This document shows, in pieces, positions 1 to 12,628 of a stretch of 64,000 nucleotides of DNA. Under the pieces are notes generated by a model, which saw only the letters and a program-made list of their open reading frames with translations, did no database searches and was not told the origin of the DNA. The translations under genes were made by a program, and so were the position numbers. The stretch's first letter is position 1. Each line of letters opens with the position of its first letter. The DNA lies in NCBI RefSeq assembly GCF_027580225.2, contig NC_073346.2:6784001-6848000 (forward strand). Reading direction: 5' to 3'. Origin of the DNA: Misgurnus anguillicaudatus. Taxonomy: Eukaryota; Chordata; Actinopteri; Cypriniformes; Cobitidae.

Positions 1-1604
1 ATTGACCTTATATCCTGTGACCTTCAGAGTGGATTGTTTTGAATTAAATTACTATTTGCTTGTCTTGTTGTGAAAGCGAATTCAAACAGTTACAAGCATA
101 AGGAATTATTTTAACCCAATATGACCTAAAACAAACAGTGAGGTTGGCTATAAAATCCTTTTTTTTAAATACAATAAAATGTCTTTATTATATATGTTTT
201 TTATTTGCAAAATGAAGTTATTTTTAAAAAAAGGTTTGCTTTTAAGCCTGTGTCATCTCCTGTTTCGTTTTCAATGAATTAAATAAATTGAAGGCATTTA
301 AATGAGAGAATCAGCGCCAGAGAAAGATTTATTGAAAAATCAATTGCTTTATCTACCTAAGAGTTACAATCGCTTCATTACAGCCAGTTAATCATTCTTA
401 CACCTGATTTTATGGCACTTGTATCTGTTGTTTTTTCCCAGTTACAGTTTTCACTCTATTTTAATTAGGATGTTATTGAAATCCCTGTATTTCACACATT
501 TTTATAATGCATAAAATCTTCTTTTACATCATATCTATTAAAAAAATGCTTTTGACATAATAAGCACATGCTAGTTTCTGATGATGTGTCTCTTAAAAGC
601 GTATACGATGACTGAATTTCTGCACCACAGGAAGCAGAGATAAATTTCTAAAGAAGCTGACAACAGGAATCGCGTCAGTTCTCCCGCGTAAAGATGGGCG
701 TCAGTTGCTGAGTGAAAAGTAATTTTTCATTTTTGTGCAAATTTGATGTATAAGCTGTCGTGTTTGTGAGCTCGAACCGAATTTCCTGACAGCGACCCGG
801 GGCTGGCGAGTCGATGCTCAGCGTGCGCGACAGGTCACAGAAGGGTTCAAACACGCATGCACACACACACACAATGAATTGTGTATTGTGTGCACAGTGC
901 ACATGCAGCTGTGTGATTTCACTGAAGCTTGTTGTACGCTCTTCCATTTCCCGAGTCAGCACACTTACGGCCTGCCGATTAGCTTCAGTGGTGGTAATGA
1001 GAGCGAACAGATGTCGGTTTTGTTGAAATCAAATGCTCTGTACTTTCTTATTTCAAATCAGTGTCACTCGGTTATTCTGGAGCTGACATCTACACACACA
1101 CACACTTGCCGCATAAACTCGATATATGTACACAAAAGATTGTAATGAAAAGGAACCAAATGGTGCATAGTGAAATGCACTACATAGCATGATTTGATTT
1201 CATGTTAATACAGCAGACAAACTGAACCTTCTTCCCACACAACATTGAAGCATAAATTTAAATCTGTAGATTGAGCGTAATTACAAGAATCTGAGGGCAT
1301 TGACATCTGTAAAGGGGGTTGAGAGTTGCTCTTAATAGCAGACATTGAGTTTTGCAGTGATTACCAGTGTGTTATCTCATCACAGTCAATCCTCATATCT
1401 GCTCGAAACAGACAACATTGTGACAGCATGAAAGCTTTACATTTACTGTTGTTGTTTATTAGTGCACACTTTCCTCTCTGGTTGATCTCATCTTGGCCAG
1501 AAATCATTTTCACCAATAGCCGAATAGCTATTTAGGCATTTGTAAAAACAATGGCTATTTTCCAAGTCACACATCAGATGATCTCGTCCCAAACTTGCCA
1601 TTGG
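1..1604. other. Non-coding, AT-rich; no gene seen
   Basis: There are only short open frames without family resemblance. Short CA runs occur near 861-873 and 1092-1104. I see no repeat boundary or RNA gene. Confidence 0.6.
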
Positions 1605-1608
1605 TTAA

Positions 1609-2499
1609 AGGATTAGTCAATTTTCTTGAAAAAATCTAGATAATTTACTCACCACCATGTCATCCAAAATGTTGATGTCTTTCTTTGTTCAGTCGAGAAG
1701 AAATTATGTTTTTTGAGGAAAACATTTCAGGATTTTTCTTCATTTTAATGGACTTTAATGGACCCCATCACTTAACATTTTTAATGCAGTTTTAAATTGC
1801 AGTTTCAAAAGAATTTAAACGATCCCAAACGAGGCATAAGGGTCTTATCTAGTGAAACGATTGTCATTTTTGACAAGAAAAATTCAAATATGCACTTTTA
1901 AACCACAACTTCTCGTCTATCTCTGGTCCTGTGACGCGGCAGCGCGACCTCACGTAATTGCGTAATGACGTGGAAAGGTCAAGTGTTACATATATGAAAC
2001 GCACACTTGCGGACCATTTTAAACAATAAACTGACACAAAGACATTCATTAGTATCATTCGACATACAACAACATTGGAACAGTCCTCTTTCTCAACACT
2101 TGTAAACACTGGGGCGGAGTTTCGCATACGTCCTCCGTGACCTCTTGACGTGATGATGTATTACGTGAGGTCGCGCTGGTGCATCACAGGACCGCAGATA
2201 GACGAGAAGTTGTGTTTTAAAAGTGCATCTTTTTTTTCTTGCCAAAAATGACAATCATCTCGCCAGACAAGACCCTTGTGGGATCGTTTAGAGTCCTTTG
2301 AAAAACCTTTTGAAACTGCAAGTTTAAACTGCATTAAAACTTGGGGTGTTTGGGGTCCATTAAAATGAGAAAAATCCTGGAATGTTTTCCTCAAAAAGAC
2401 ATAATTTCTTCTCGACTGAAGAAAGAAAGACATCAACATTTTGGATGACATGGTGGTGAGTAAATTATCTGGATTTTTTTAAGAAAATGGACTAATCCT
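1609..2499. mobile_element. TTAA-flanked palindromic MITE (foldback element), 891 bp
   Basis: Both ends are TTAA (1605-1608 and 2500-2503). The element starts AGGATTAGTCAATTTTC and ends GAAAATGGACTAATCCT. The arms are inverted copies of several hundred bases: for example, the segment with caccatgtcatccaaaatgt near 1657 is matched in reverse near 2440, and the stretch around 1900-1960 is matched in reverse near 2160-2220. A TTAA target duplication fits piggyBac-type integration. Open frames inside it arise from the palindrome and are not genes. Confidence 0.85.
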
Positions 2500-3009
2500 T
2501 TAAGGCTTTGGGGTTGATTAAAAAACGTAAAGACGGTGAGCGCAATTCAAATGCTACATATTTCAACCTTTAAAAGCTTATAGTTATTTCTCCGTATTAT
2601 GAATTTAAATCATCCAATCACAAACTAAAATGATTATACTTCATTATTTCTGTAATTTAATGCTGATAATTTTCAATAATATTTAAGTCAATACATTGAT
2701 TGTAGTAAAATCAATTATAGCGCATATTGCTAGATTTTGTAAATACCACCTGTTCAATTCCCAATGACTTCAGCAAGAGACATTACTCTTATAAACATAC
2801 ATAGACAACGCACTGGCCGCTGAATCGTACAGCAATGCCACATTGCACTGCTCAAACCACCCTCCCCCCTCCAAAAAAGCACCACCGTTCACTTCTAAGT
2901 GTTTTAGGATAATCTTGACCTTCACGATATAGTGGCACCATTGGCAGGACACAACGACTCCATGTGGCATCTGTGTGTGTCTTTGCATTGTTAATATGTT
3001 TAAAGGAAA

Positions 3010-3488
3010 ACTTCTGTACCGTAACATGTAATATTTAAGGAAAACACCACCTTTTTTCAATATTTTACTATGTTCTTACCTCAACTTAGATGAATTAATA
3101 CATAGCTATCTTTTTTCAATTCATGCATTGTACAGCGCTTCATGAAAGTGTTAGCATTTAGCCTAGCCCTATTCATTTCTATAGCTCCAAACAAAAGTTT
3201 TATTTTGTGCCACTATACTTACTCGTGTAACTACTCATGTAACAGTCTTTAAATAGAAAAAACATGGAATTTTTTGGTGGCTTTTAAATTCATCCCTGTT
3301 TGGATCCTAAGGAAAGAATGGGGCTAGGCTAAATGCTAACACATTCACGAGGCACTGCACAAAGATTAAGTGCACGCATTGAATAAAGATAGGTATGTAT
3401 TAATTCGTCTAAGTTGAGGTAAGAACATAATAAAATATTGAAAAAAGGTGGTGTTTTCCTTTAATATTACATGTTACGGTACAGAAGT
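3010..3488. mobile_element. Palindromic MITE with arms of about 165 bp
   Basis: The outer 26 bases starting acttctgtaccgtaacatgt are matched exactly in reverse at the right end (…acatgttacggtacagaagt). Inside this come TTAAGGAAAACACCACC and its reverse, then gttagcatttagcctagccc and its reverse near 3325. The central loop is about 3176-3319. A TTAAAGG sequence at the left (3000-3006) suggests the same TTAA-type family; the right end lacks the matching TTAA. Confidence 0.75.
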
Positions 3489-4728
3489 AATTGGATGCAG
3501 TCCTGTTGACTTAAAGACGTGTCTGTATGTAATCGCACGATTATAAAGATCAAGGCAAAATGCACAAAATTAAATGGAAATAAATGAACAAATATCCCAC
3601 GACAGAGACCTAATTCACTGACACGCAGGGTCTTCCCTTTCACCGCGAGCCCTTTACTGTTTTCAGAACAGATGGTGTTTTCATATCACACTACAACACG
3701 TGTGCTCGTCAGCGTTAGGTCTTACGGGAACATATGTTCTTTATACTAAATAATAAGATGACTAATCTTACACCGATGCAAACATAACTCTCCTTGGATG
3801 ATGGCCAGTGGGCCAGAATCAAATAACACTCTGTACTCAATGAGCCCGTCTACAGAGACGCTGTGCGGTGTCCCTGGATGTGTGACCTTCCAAATATGAC
3901 ATAGTTTGTCAGTGTAGTAGTTTTGTGTGTGTGTGTCTCACTCAGTTTTTGTATCGGGAGGTGACACACCAACAGACAGAATCAAATTTCATGTTCCACC
4001 ATTTGTCTTTATTATGTGCATCCGATTCCCACTCGCTCCCGTTAGACGGCCTCTGCTGGGAAGTCAAATAGAATTAACCCATCCAATTGGGAAAACTCTT
4101 GGCTTTTTCCTTCGCTGTCATAGGTCACATCGACATGCAGAATGCCGGACAGCCAGGATGAGACTAGACTGCATTACATCGTTTCTCAGTCATTCAAGTG
4201 ACAAAATAAGCAAGCAAACGCCGCCGCGTCCGGCTCAAACGGCAACTGAATAGCTGCCGCGTCTCGGCCTTTGAGAAGCTCTGAAAGGAGAAGGCTGGGC
4301 CAGGCAAAGCTTGGGAGATTCTTATTTAGTTTGTTAATTAGCTCGAACCTTTTGATCCCAATTTAAAAACCTGCCACGTTGCTGCGCTCGCCTCTTTTGT
4401 GCACTGCCCCAAGCAAAATAAAACTGAGCCTATTTCCCCCTTGCTTTTCAAAAAGCGTGCCATTCAGCTCTTCACATCCCCCCTCCCGTTTGATGAGAGC
4501 CATTTATCCTTCTGCAGACGTAGCCGGTGCCTCTAGAAACAAATGTAAGGGTACGGTCACCCGCTGCAATAATAACACAATGGCATTTCATCAGGCATTG
4601 ATAACATTAAGTTATAAGCAATTATATGCAAATGTCAACCTAACATGAGAAATATTTTACTTTATTAATGTACTATAATAAAAATGTTTGCCTTGTTTAT
4701 CCACCACATATGAGGTAAGCAACAATGC

Positions 4729-4730
<2 letters not shown>
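3489..4730. other. Repeat-poor non-coding stretch
   Basis: No recognisable element or coding exon. About 3950-4560 is richer in GC than its surroundings and lacks repeat signatures, so it is one of several places where a conserved non-coding element could lie. Comparison with other fish would be needed to tell. Confidence 0.4.

Positions 4731-4731
<1 letters not shown>

Positions 4732-4812
<81 letters not shown>
4732..4812 (+). repeat. (TA)n microsatellite, about 81 bp
   Basis: Uninterrupted TA dinucleotides. Length is likely polymorphic and may be imprecise in the assembly. Confidence 0.97.
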
Positions 4813-4816
<4 letters not shown>

Positions 4817-5218
4817 GCTATAGATAGTGTCTTTTTTTAAAATAGTTTTCAATAGTTTAATTGAGCACTGCTGGAACTCAGTGTGCCAAATTAGTCATGC
4901 ATAAATAGCGTGGCACTCCTTTATAGTCTCCATCAATCATTAAAGATATTAGATGTTCTTGTTTTTCACTGTATCCGCAACAAACCCAATAAATTGAGCT
5001 CACGTGGTGTCGTTTGCATACACAAGTAGTGAAAAAGGCAGTATTTCTTTTCAAGTATGAACGGCATCTTGATCTAAGCAATAGCTTCCTCGCTTAACTC
5101 GTCCCGCAGCATCTTGTTTTCGTCAAGAGGGCCTATATATAAGGTATGCGTTACTGTCCCATCAGCAAAAATTATGATCACAAAATACATATTTTTCAAA
5201 TAATACAAATAACTTATT

Positions 5219-5300
5219 TAATATAATGTAATGTAATGTAATGCCATAACATAACATAACATAACATAACATAGCATAACATAACATAACATAACATAAC
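5219..5300 (+). repeat. Pentanucleotide tandem repeats (TAATG then ATAAC units)
   Basis: Several TAATG units (about 5225-5243) are followed directly by about eleven ATAAC/ATAGC units (about 5246-5300). Two adjoining five-base repeats of different sequence. Confidence 0.85.
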
Positions 5301-5878
5301 CATATTATGTCCATGCTAAATATGATTCTTTCATTTAAAAAATTTTAATGATTACATACTCTTTATGTTAAATTATGTTTACATATGACCAGCTCACATT
5401 TGTTTATGATAATTTTTGATCTTGACCATGATTTTTTTTCTCCTCTTGATAAGTTATATCCAGATGGCAGACATTATTAGATTTAAAACATAATTACCAA
5501 ACTGAAGCAACCATTTTGACATAGTACGGCATAATTGAACGATATAAAATAAATAATACTGCATCAAGGCACTGAACTGCACAAACATTTTAGCACAAAA
5601 CACAAAAGTGCCTGTACTGACAGACAATCATTCGCACAATGTTATATCTCAAATTTATGGGAGTTTTTTTCTGCCAATTTAAAGTAAATTAAAATAATGA
5701 TAAAAATTTAAACCAGATTCACCATTGCATTAAAGAAACTGTATGTTCAAAAAATGTATTTTATTTACATGGTGATAATGGATATTCCCTGTCAAATTGA
5801 AAAATAAAATGCAGTTGATGATTTGACATTTTCTTTTCACTAAAATTAAAAGGCAAACATGACAAAGAAACAGGAAAT
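5301..5878. other. AT-rich non-coding stretch; nothing recognised
   Basis: No coding exon, inverted repeat or RNA gene could be supported. Confidence 0.5.
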
Positions 5879-5879
5879 T

Positions 5880-6480
5880 AGGGTTGTGCCGATAGACCAT
5901 ACTACCAGACGATAGTCAGTTATATGGCCGATAGGCGAGCCTTCGTGACGATAGTTTGCATGTTTGCACATTATAGTTTTAAATTATTATTATGCTATTA
6001 TTATAATCATCATAGTTTTACACTAACATTCCCGCATAACCCACACTTGCAACACCAATGTGCACTGCATGCTTTTCCTCGCATGAGAGAGCTTGTGGGC
6101 TTCTCCTCGCACCTGAGCTTGTAATGCACGCAGCTCCTTGCATTAGAGAGGTTGTTATGCACGCCAGAGTTTAAAAACAGTGAGTGAGTTGGTGCCGCTC
6201 TCTGCAAGCAAGATATTTCAGAGTGCTTGGCATCAATGACGCGCTCGAATTAATGGCATTAGGTTTAAGAAGGTTGAGGTTTTTACAGTGTTGCCAGCTG
6301 CCCTTAATTAGCTTCTGTTTTTTTATCAACCAATCCAGTGGCTTTTCATAAATTAGTAGAAAATGAACAAATAAATAAATGAGTAAACTATTGCCCACCA
6401 ATCACACCCCCCCCCAATATTATTGTGTATCAGCGATCTCACATGTGGGCGATAGGATGATCTCACTATAGGGCACCCAA
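5880..6480. mobile_element. Degenerate hAT-like MITE
   Basis: The left end, agggttgtgccgatagacca, and the right end, actatagggcacccaacac, are imperfect inverted copies of a hAT-type terminus. The interior carries gccgatag and gcgatagg motifs near both ends. No clean target duplication was found. Confidence 0.45.
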
Positions 6481-6530
6481 CACAACTGGAAATACATCTT
6501 AACAAATCTTAATTGAATAACCATGCCTTA

Positions 6531-6945
6531 TGTTGCGTTCAGACCAGCCACGGTAGAGGCATCAAGCGCAATGTTAAGTCAATGTAACTTGGGAGGGCTC
6601 GCGGCGCGAATGATGCGTTTAGTGCAGCGTAGTAGACGCGATTTCGCCTCATTCCCGCGTCTCGTTTGTGCGAATGGCGTGATTTGAGTGTTGCCGCGGG
6701 AAACGCACAAGTTGAACATTTTTAACTTTGGCGTTAACCAATCAGGAGCTTGCTCTAGTAGTGATGTGATTACAGGAAGCAGGTTGCAGAAGCCCCTCCT
6801 ATGACGCAAATTTCTGCGTGAATGTCTTGATGACTAGAGTTTCACACACGGCTTTCACGCGCAAATGAAGAGAGTAAACTCAAACTGTTCAAGAGGCAAA
6901 CTAGACGCGTATTTGACACCTCAAATGTAGCTGGTGTGAACCCAC
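6531..6945. mobile_element. MITE with TTGCGTTCAGACCAGC-type ends
   Basis: The left terminus GCGTTCAGACCAGC pairs with the right terminus GCTGGTGTGAACCC in inverted orientation. The interior is CpG-rich (acgcgtatttgacacctcaa near the right end). No transposase is encoded. Confidence 0.65.
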
Positions 6946-7295
6946 GGTTAGAAGAAACATTTTTGGTTCCTTAAAGAATCATTCAGTCATAGGTTCTTGA
7001 AAGAATAATTTCTTTCATACCTTTTTGTAGTGTGAAGTACCTTTTTTCTTTGTATGCTAAGGGTTGTTTATGGAACCATACAGGTTTATCTATGGCATTT
7101 TGAAGCAAAATTATTTTTAAGATTGTAAAAAGTTCAATAAATTGTGCTTAATAACTGGTTTAATTATAAGGGAGTTCTTGGAAATGTTCCTCCCCGTAAG
7201 GGGTCCCTGGCCCCAAAAAGTTTAAGAACCCATGTTTTATGGTATGCTGTAGTTTGCTGTTTACCAAATAATTTAGTCTAGTAAATACCTAATGG

Positions 7296-7512
7296 GGGGT
7301 TTCCCGGAAAGGGAAACTAGTCCTAGAATAAAATAAATGTAAGAGCTGTCCAAACTGAAAACAACTTGCACTGACATATCTTAAAATACATCAGGGCCCT
7401 TTGTTTTGCCTCAAAATGCACACAAATGATGTTTTAATTAAGGCATTTTTATTAAAACTAGTTATATTACCTAATTAAACTAAGGTTTAGTCCTGGCCTA
7501 AGTTAATCTCTG
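7296..7512. mobile_element. Short MITE, ends GGTTTCCCGGA / TCCGGGAG
   Basis: Starts with ggtttcccggaaagggaaac and ends with taatctctgtccgggagtgt, an imperfect terminal inversion. Internal halves mirror each other (ctagtcctagaataaa and aaggtttagtcctgg). About 217 bp, non-coding. Confidence 0.65.
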
Positions 7513-8559
7513 TCCGGGAGTGTCCCGTCTGTACCATGATAAAGATTTTACTCTATTATTATTGTAATAGGGATTTTACAATTGAGCTAATATTTAAGGA
7601 AAACATAAAAAAGAAAATGTAAATGTGTCCTGAGCCAGATAAAGCAGCTTTTAGGTACAGAAATGTCCCTCTGGAATCTGCCATAACCTTCACCGTCTCT
7701 GAATGTATAGAAATGCTGTGTGGTCTGAAGAAATGCTGTCCCATGAAGAATTGCTCTCTTTTGTTATTCTGACAAACAGCCCGTTGGCTCGGGGAAACTG
7801 GGCACTCATGAGCTTCATTGGAGGAATGCTTACAAATACCTGGCGGTCAGTTTGAAGTTGTTGGAACTTATCTCCGTGTGAGTTTTCTTAATTGGCTTCG
7901 GTTGGTAACTGCTAGCTTGTGCGCTAGAGGCATGACGTGAGTTATTGTGCTCATCAGTTCATTGGCTCTTCGAGAGGTCTGTGGAGGTCAACCACAACTT
8001 AGCTGAACGAGAGGCACCTTTGAATTCCTCTGAAGTAACAGCTCTTTTCTCCAGTGTCTCCTTTGTCCCTTTGAGACTCTACAAGTGCTGTAGAAAATTT
8101 CTGGTTATGGAGGCGTCCACTCGATGAAGAATATAACCATTCAACTTCAACGTACCCCCACTCAATGAATTTGGCACCAGCTCACCTGTTCCCTCTTCTC
8201 CTAAAGTATCTTCTGAAAGATCTACACACGACAAATATCATACAAGGCTTGCTTTATAAACTAAATAAGTCATTGCCAAACTTATCAAGTAAATAAGCTT
8301 TTCATGGATCCATTAAGTATGATCTCTTTTTACCTCTCTGTGCTTGTGTGAGACAGGGGAGGTCAGGGAAGGAGCAGAGACTACTGACATTTAGTTTATT
8401 CAGTGGTTGTTAACCACAAAAGCCAAAAGAGCCACTTGTTCTGGAAGCATGTCATCTGGATGTAGATCTGCAGCATGGCTACAGAAGTGATGTGTGATAC
8501 TATATGTTTTATGTATCTCAGGTTTTTATATTGATCTTGCCTGAAGGAGAAAAATAATT
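7513..8559. other. Repeat-poor non-coding stretch
   Basis: No coding exon or element identified. Short frames lack family resemblance. Confidence 0.4.
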
Positions 8560-8900
8560 GAAGCATTAAAGATCGAATGAAAAAAGGCTACGTTTGAGAA
8601 TAACGCTGAATGCACGACAATAGTGTTAAAACAGATTAATTGGCTGAATTAATTACCACACAGTTCATTGATCGACATCAAATGCTAACCTGAGATCATG
8701 AAATTTGCATGAATAAACACAGTTATTAATCAACGGGTATTATCCAGCTTTAAAAGCTTGATAAATAAATATTCATACTTTTGTTACGAGACGTTAACAC
8801 AACTCTGGTTCCCACACACAAAAAAAGGATTTCACAATGAGACAATTGCTGCTAATTAGGCAGAAATCATTATGGTTTCAATGATTCTACATAACACGTG
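8560..8900. promoter_or_regulatory. Candidate enhancer-like cluster of homeodomain and POU motifs
   Basis: This AT-rich, repeat-free stretch holds TAATTA at 8650-8655 and 8853-8858, ATTAATTG near 8636, and an octamer ATTTGCAT at 8703-8710. Such combinations occur in neural enhancers, which would suit a neuronal receptor gene. AT-rich DNA yields these motifs by chance, so this is only a candidate. Confidence 0.2.
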
Positions 8901-11160
8901 TTCATTGCAAATTGCGACACTTTAACATTTTAGCACTTTATGAAAAACATATTTATTCCTTTGAGAGATGCTATATTTGAATCTTGCCATATAATGGCCA
9001 TATAATGTGCATTAGTATGTAAGCCGCTAACACAAAAGCATTGCTGAAGCGTTAGGGAGCCGCTACTATGGGAAATGTCAGGGGTGGTGTGGAGTCGTTC
9101 AGGCAGAAGATGAGAGCAGAGGTGAATTCTGATCTGTAGAGCTCAAAGATTACCAATAAACATGAAAACCAAGAGCTTTTTCGGGCGCCCTTGACAACAA
9201 TGCGACGTCTGGACTTTGAAAGGTGCTGCATAAAGATTGGGCCACCATAAAACAACAACAATGTTTTCAAATGTCTATTGATCAGTTTTAAATGTCACGG
9301 ACAGTCAGCCGAAGGAAGAATTTCAGTTGAAATAACCCAAAACGAGCCTGTTTATGATGTAAGCAGTCCTGCTGTCAAATCGATCATATTCGTTTCTCTG
9401 TTGTGGCGGGTATTCGTTTTAGAGCCGAGATAGCGATGGCAAGGTCACCCACCAGTGGCACTGTGTCTGCATTTCCGCGCTTAAAAGTCACGGCGCACAC
9501 ATACACGCATGAACGCGATAAAGTTTCAGTGATAAATCATCGCGTTTGACATGGGTTCGCTCCAGGTTGATGGTCTTAAAAAGGATGAATGAAACCCTGT
9601 GATTGAACAACATAAAACCAAGCAGTGATTGAATAGAAAGAGGCACGTCTAGGCCAGGGGACAATCAGTGGGTCTTTGTGCCGTTTTCCCAGCCGGTAAT
9701 GACATCTGGAACGCCTCGTGCATAGAAATAGGCATTAGCTCTCAGACAGAATCCGGTGTGGCTGCAACTTCACAAAGATGACAGAATCCACGCTGTGAGC
9801 GTCTGCGGGATGGGGCCTATTAGAGGCCGAGGTCTGTTTCGGCTGCCGGCAGACTTGAAAAGACAGACTCGAGAAGATATTACCTCCAATTATGGGGCTT
9901 CCTGACCGGTTAGATCGAGTGGAACTGGGAAGGCCGTTTGCCTTTAATACTCTCGACGCGTCAGCCTCGTTTTCCAAGACCTTAGGATGATACAGAGAAG
10001 CTGTCTTACCTCATTCCTTTATCCCTAGACATCCACGTTGTCCTCCACATCGTCCCTCTCATCTCGTTTCCTTAAAGATCAGCGGGACAGTGCTGAGCAG
10101 GAAACCTGAAACCTGAAATAGAAAGTGATTTGTCAGGGACTCGGAGGCGAGGTAGGCCTCGTCCTGTCAAATTGCAAATTTAATCCTATCCAGCGTAAGC
10201 AAATGGTTATAATCCCCACTGGGACACAATGGGGAGTCTGTTCTCTTCTCGTCCAAGCCCTGCCACATCTGCCTGGATTATACCATTTCTATTTGAATAA
10301 TGATCACCAATTACCAATCTTTATATAATGGCACTAAATCTAATTTGAGTAGACCTGTTCAGGTCTATCCCAGCCTTAACAAAACAGAATCCAGTCAATT
10401 CTAATAGATTTTATCAGCAGATTAAAAAGGAAATAATTAGGATCAACCGGTCAATCACTCAATCGACCGACCAACCTGTCAAACGACCAGTCAATCCAGG
10501 TTACTCACACGCTCATGTCAAAGTACATTTTCTGTGATTTTCAAGTAACCCGAGTGCCTTGATTTGTCTCAGCTAGTGGGAATAAAGGATGATTGGCTTC
10601 CCCAGCTCCAGATGATGGCGAGGCAGAGAAGGAACGCTCTCCTCTGGGGACTGATTGACTTCATGGCCCTGACGGTGTCGCCTGACACGTTAGCTGTGTA
10701 GCGCTGGAACACCTGACAAAATCCGTATGATTGGAAGACTTTCTCTGGCCTGCTGGGCCTGAAGTATATCAATATTCTTCTGTGAATTTGCCCCGGTTCG
10801 CAAATACTGCGTCAGTGCTATGTTATCAAAGGGTGATAGATGTTTCACCCAGTCAACTCCTGACAATATTTGGAAAGATGAAGAGATGAGTTGGTGAGTG
10901 AAGAATAGGATAGGAATGACCTGTCTTGGTTCAATGCCATGTTTGTCAGAGTTATTATTATATTTACCTAAAACTATTTTAAACGTGTTTGTTGATTCAA
11001 ATTAAATTAAATATGGAACTAAATATTAGTTGAAAAGTAAACGAAAATTCGAAATGGTTTTAGGCATTAGAAAAGATAATGCACTTAAATTACGAAACTG
11101 AAACTTAGGTACTGTAGAGGTACTCTGTTGTTGTCTGTTACGCTGTAAATGTGGTTTAAT
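8901..11160. other. Repeat-poor non-coding stretch
   Basis: Moderate GC, especially 9400-10800, with no recognisable element. A degenerate run of cgacc/caatc units lies near 10447-10498. No exon with family resemblance was found in any frame. Confidence 0.4.
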
Positions 11161-11177
11161 TACGCAGTGCATTCAGT

Positions 11178-11250
11178 GTTCGCAACCTGCCGGTCATGAG
11201 ACTCAAATTGGTGACTTTCAAACCCAACTCTCTAACCACTAAGCCACCAA
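11178..11250 (-). repeat. tRNA-like SINE fragment
   Basis: On the minus strand it reads ggtggcttagtggttagaga, matching a pol III A box (TRGCNNAGTGG). Downstream, gggtttgaaagtcacc resembles a degenerate B box. The spacing is tRNA-like, but the match is too decayed for a functional tRNA. Confidence 0.6.
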
Positions 11251-11874
11251 TAAGCTTCAGCTTCATTTCAGTCACAACATACAGTAGGTCAGTATATACT
11301 ATATGCAGTTCTTTGTTGATCAAGTCAAGTTCATTTAATGCCACTTGCTGAATTAATGAGTAATATTCTTGTGCACAATACTTTTTCAGCAAAGTCAGCT
11401 GATGAAATCTCAACGTTCTGCCCTGTCAACACCAATATATGTGCCAAAGTCAAGGCAGAGCATTGTGGGAACATACGGCTGAAACAGATAAGTGCTAGTT
11501 GCTATCTGCCTGTCAAGTTTTGACCAATGAATGTAAACCAGTCTTTCTCCAAATGGGCCGTCCACAGAAAATGGAGGTGCAGTAATGACTTTTTTAGCAA
11601 GGCAATTTTAATAGAATATCTCTAATAGCATCCACAATAATTTCATTTAGAGGCATGATTGAAAGTAAGAGAAATGAAAAGAAAAACCATTTCCTCTTTC
11701 ATTAATCTGTATGAAGGGCTGAGTGGTCTTTTTTGTTGAGTACATTATTTTCACGAGAGACTGCATTCACTGAAGTTTCATTTCATTGTGATATCTGCTG
11801 TTGCCTTGAATCTCAGACTATCCATCAGAACACTGTAGGCATTAACCAGCACATAGAGGAACACATTTTAAGAT

Positions 11875-12350
11875 GCCAACAGCCATATCACCCTATAGCC
11901 CAAGAGTGGTTGCCCACTGAAGCTAAGTAGGATTGAGCTTGGTCAGTACTCGGATGGGAGACCTCCTGGAGTTTGCTGCTGGTAGAGGTGTTAGTGAGAC
12001 CAGCAGGTGGTGCTCACCCTGTGGTCTGTGTGGGTCCTAACACCCCAGTGTAGTGATGGGGACACTGTACCATAAATAAGGACGTCCACAGGATGAAATG
12101 TTAAACTAAGGTTAAACTAAAGACCCCTCTCTCTGGTCGTTAAAAATCCCAGGATGTCTTTTGAAAAGAGTAGGGTGTGCCCTGGCCAAACTTGTCCATT
12201 GACCTACTGATCATCCCCATATATATTGATTGGCTATATCACTCAATCTCCTCTCCACTAATAAGCTGGTGTGTGGTGGACATTCTGGTGCAATATGGCT
12301 GCAGTTGCATCATCCAGGTGGATGGTGCACATTTGTGGTAGTTGTCAGAT
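11875..12350 (+). repeat. 5S-rRNA-headed SINE (SINE3-like)
   Basis: The head resembles 5S rRNA: gccaacagccatatcaccct, gaagctaagtaggattgagc and ggtcagtactcggatgggag correspond to the internal control region and end of 5S. A typical SINE3 body follows: gtggtctgtgtgggtcctaa, aaaatcccaggatgtctttt, ataagctggtgtgtggtgg and gttgcatcatccaggtggat. The 3' tail is truncated. The sequence diverges too far from 5S to be an rRNA gene. Confidence 0.88.
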
Positions 12351-12370
12351 TTGGTAACATTGGTTTTATT

Positions 12371-12628
12371 CAGTTCAATTCAATTTTATTTATATAGCGC
12401 TTTTCACAATAGTTAATTGTTTCAAAGCAGCTTTACATTAATAGAAGCAGTGAAAAGCACAGAAAAACGGCAGATAGCACAACACAATACACGATAGCAT
12501 AAGCAGTTAAATTTGCTGCGGCTATGACTCAACATTATAAGCGAGCGTATTACTAATGTAACGTCAAGAAGAGGAAGCTAAGTTAAGTCCAAGAAGGCTG
12601 CCTCCCCGGGTTAAAAAAAACCTAGGAA
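12371..12628 (+). repeat. Dispersed fish repeat (TATATAGCGCTTTTCAC family), copy 1
   Basis: It begins ttcaattcaattttatttat then atagcgcttttcacaatag and ttcaaagcagctttacatta, and ends near aaaaacctaggaa. A second copy lies at 61672-61920 with the same order of modules. An (AT)n run follows both copies. Confidence 0.8.

Noticed and set aside
2161..2451. 96-codon minus-strand frame
   Set aside because: Lies in one arm of a palindromic MITE; translations of such arms are not genes.
11875..11975. 5S rRNA gene
   Set aside because: Only box regions match; the middle of 5S is replaced and SINE3 body sequence follows directly.
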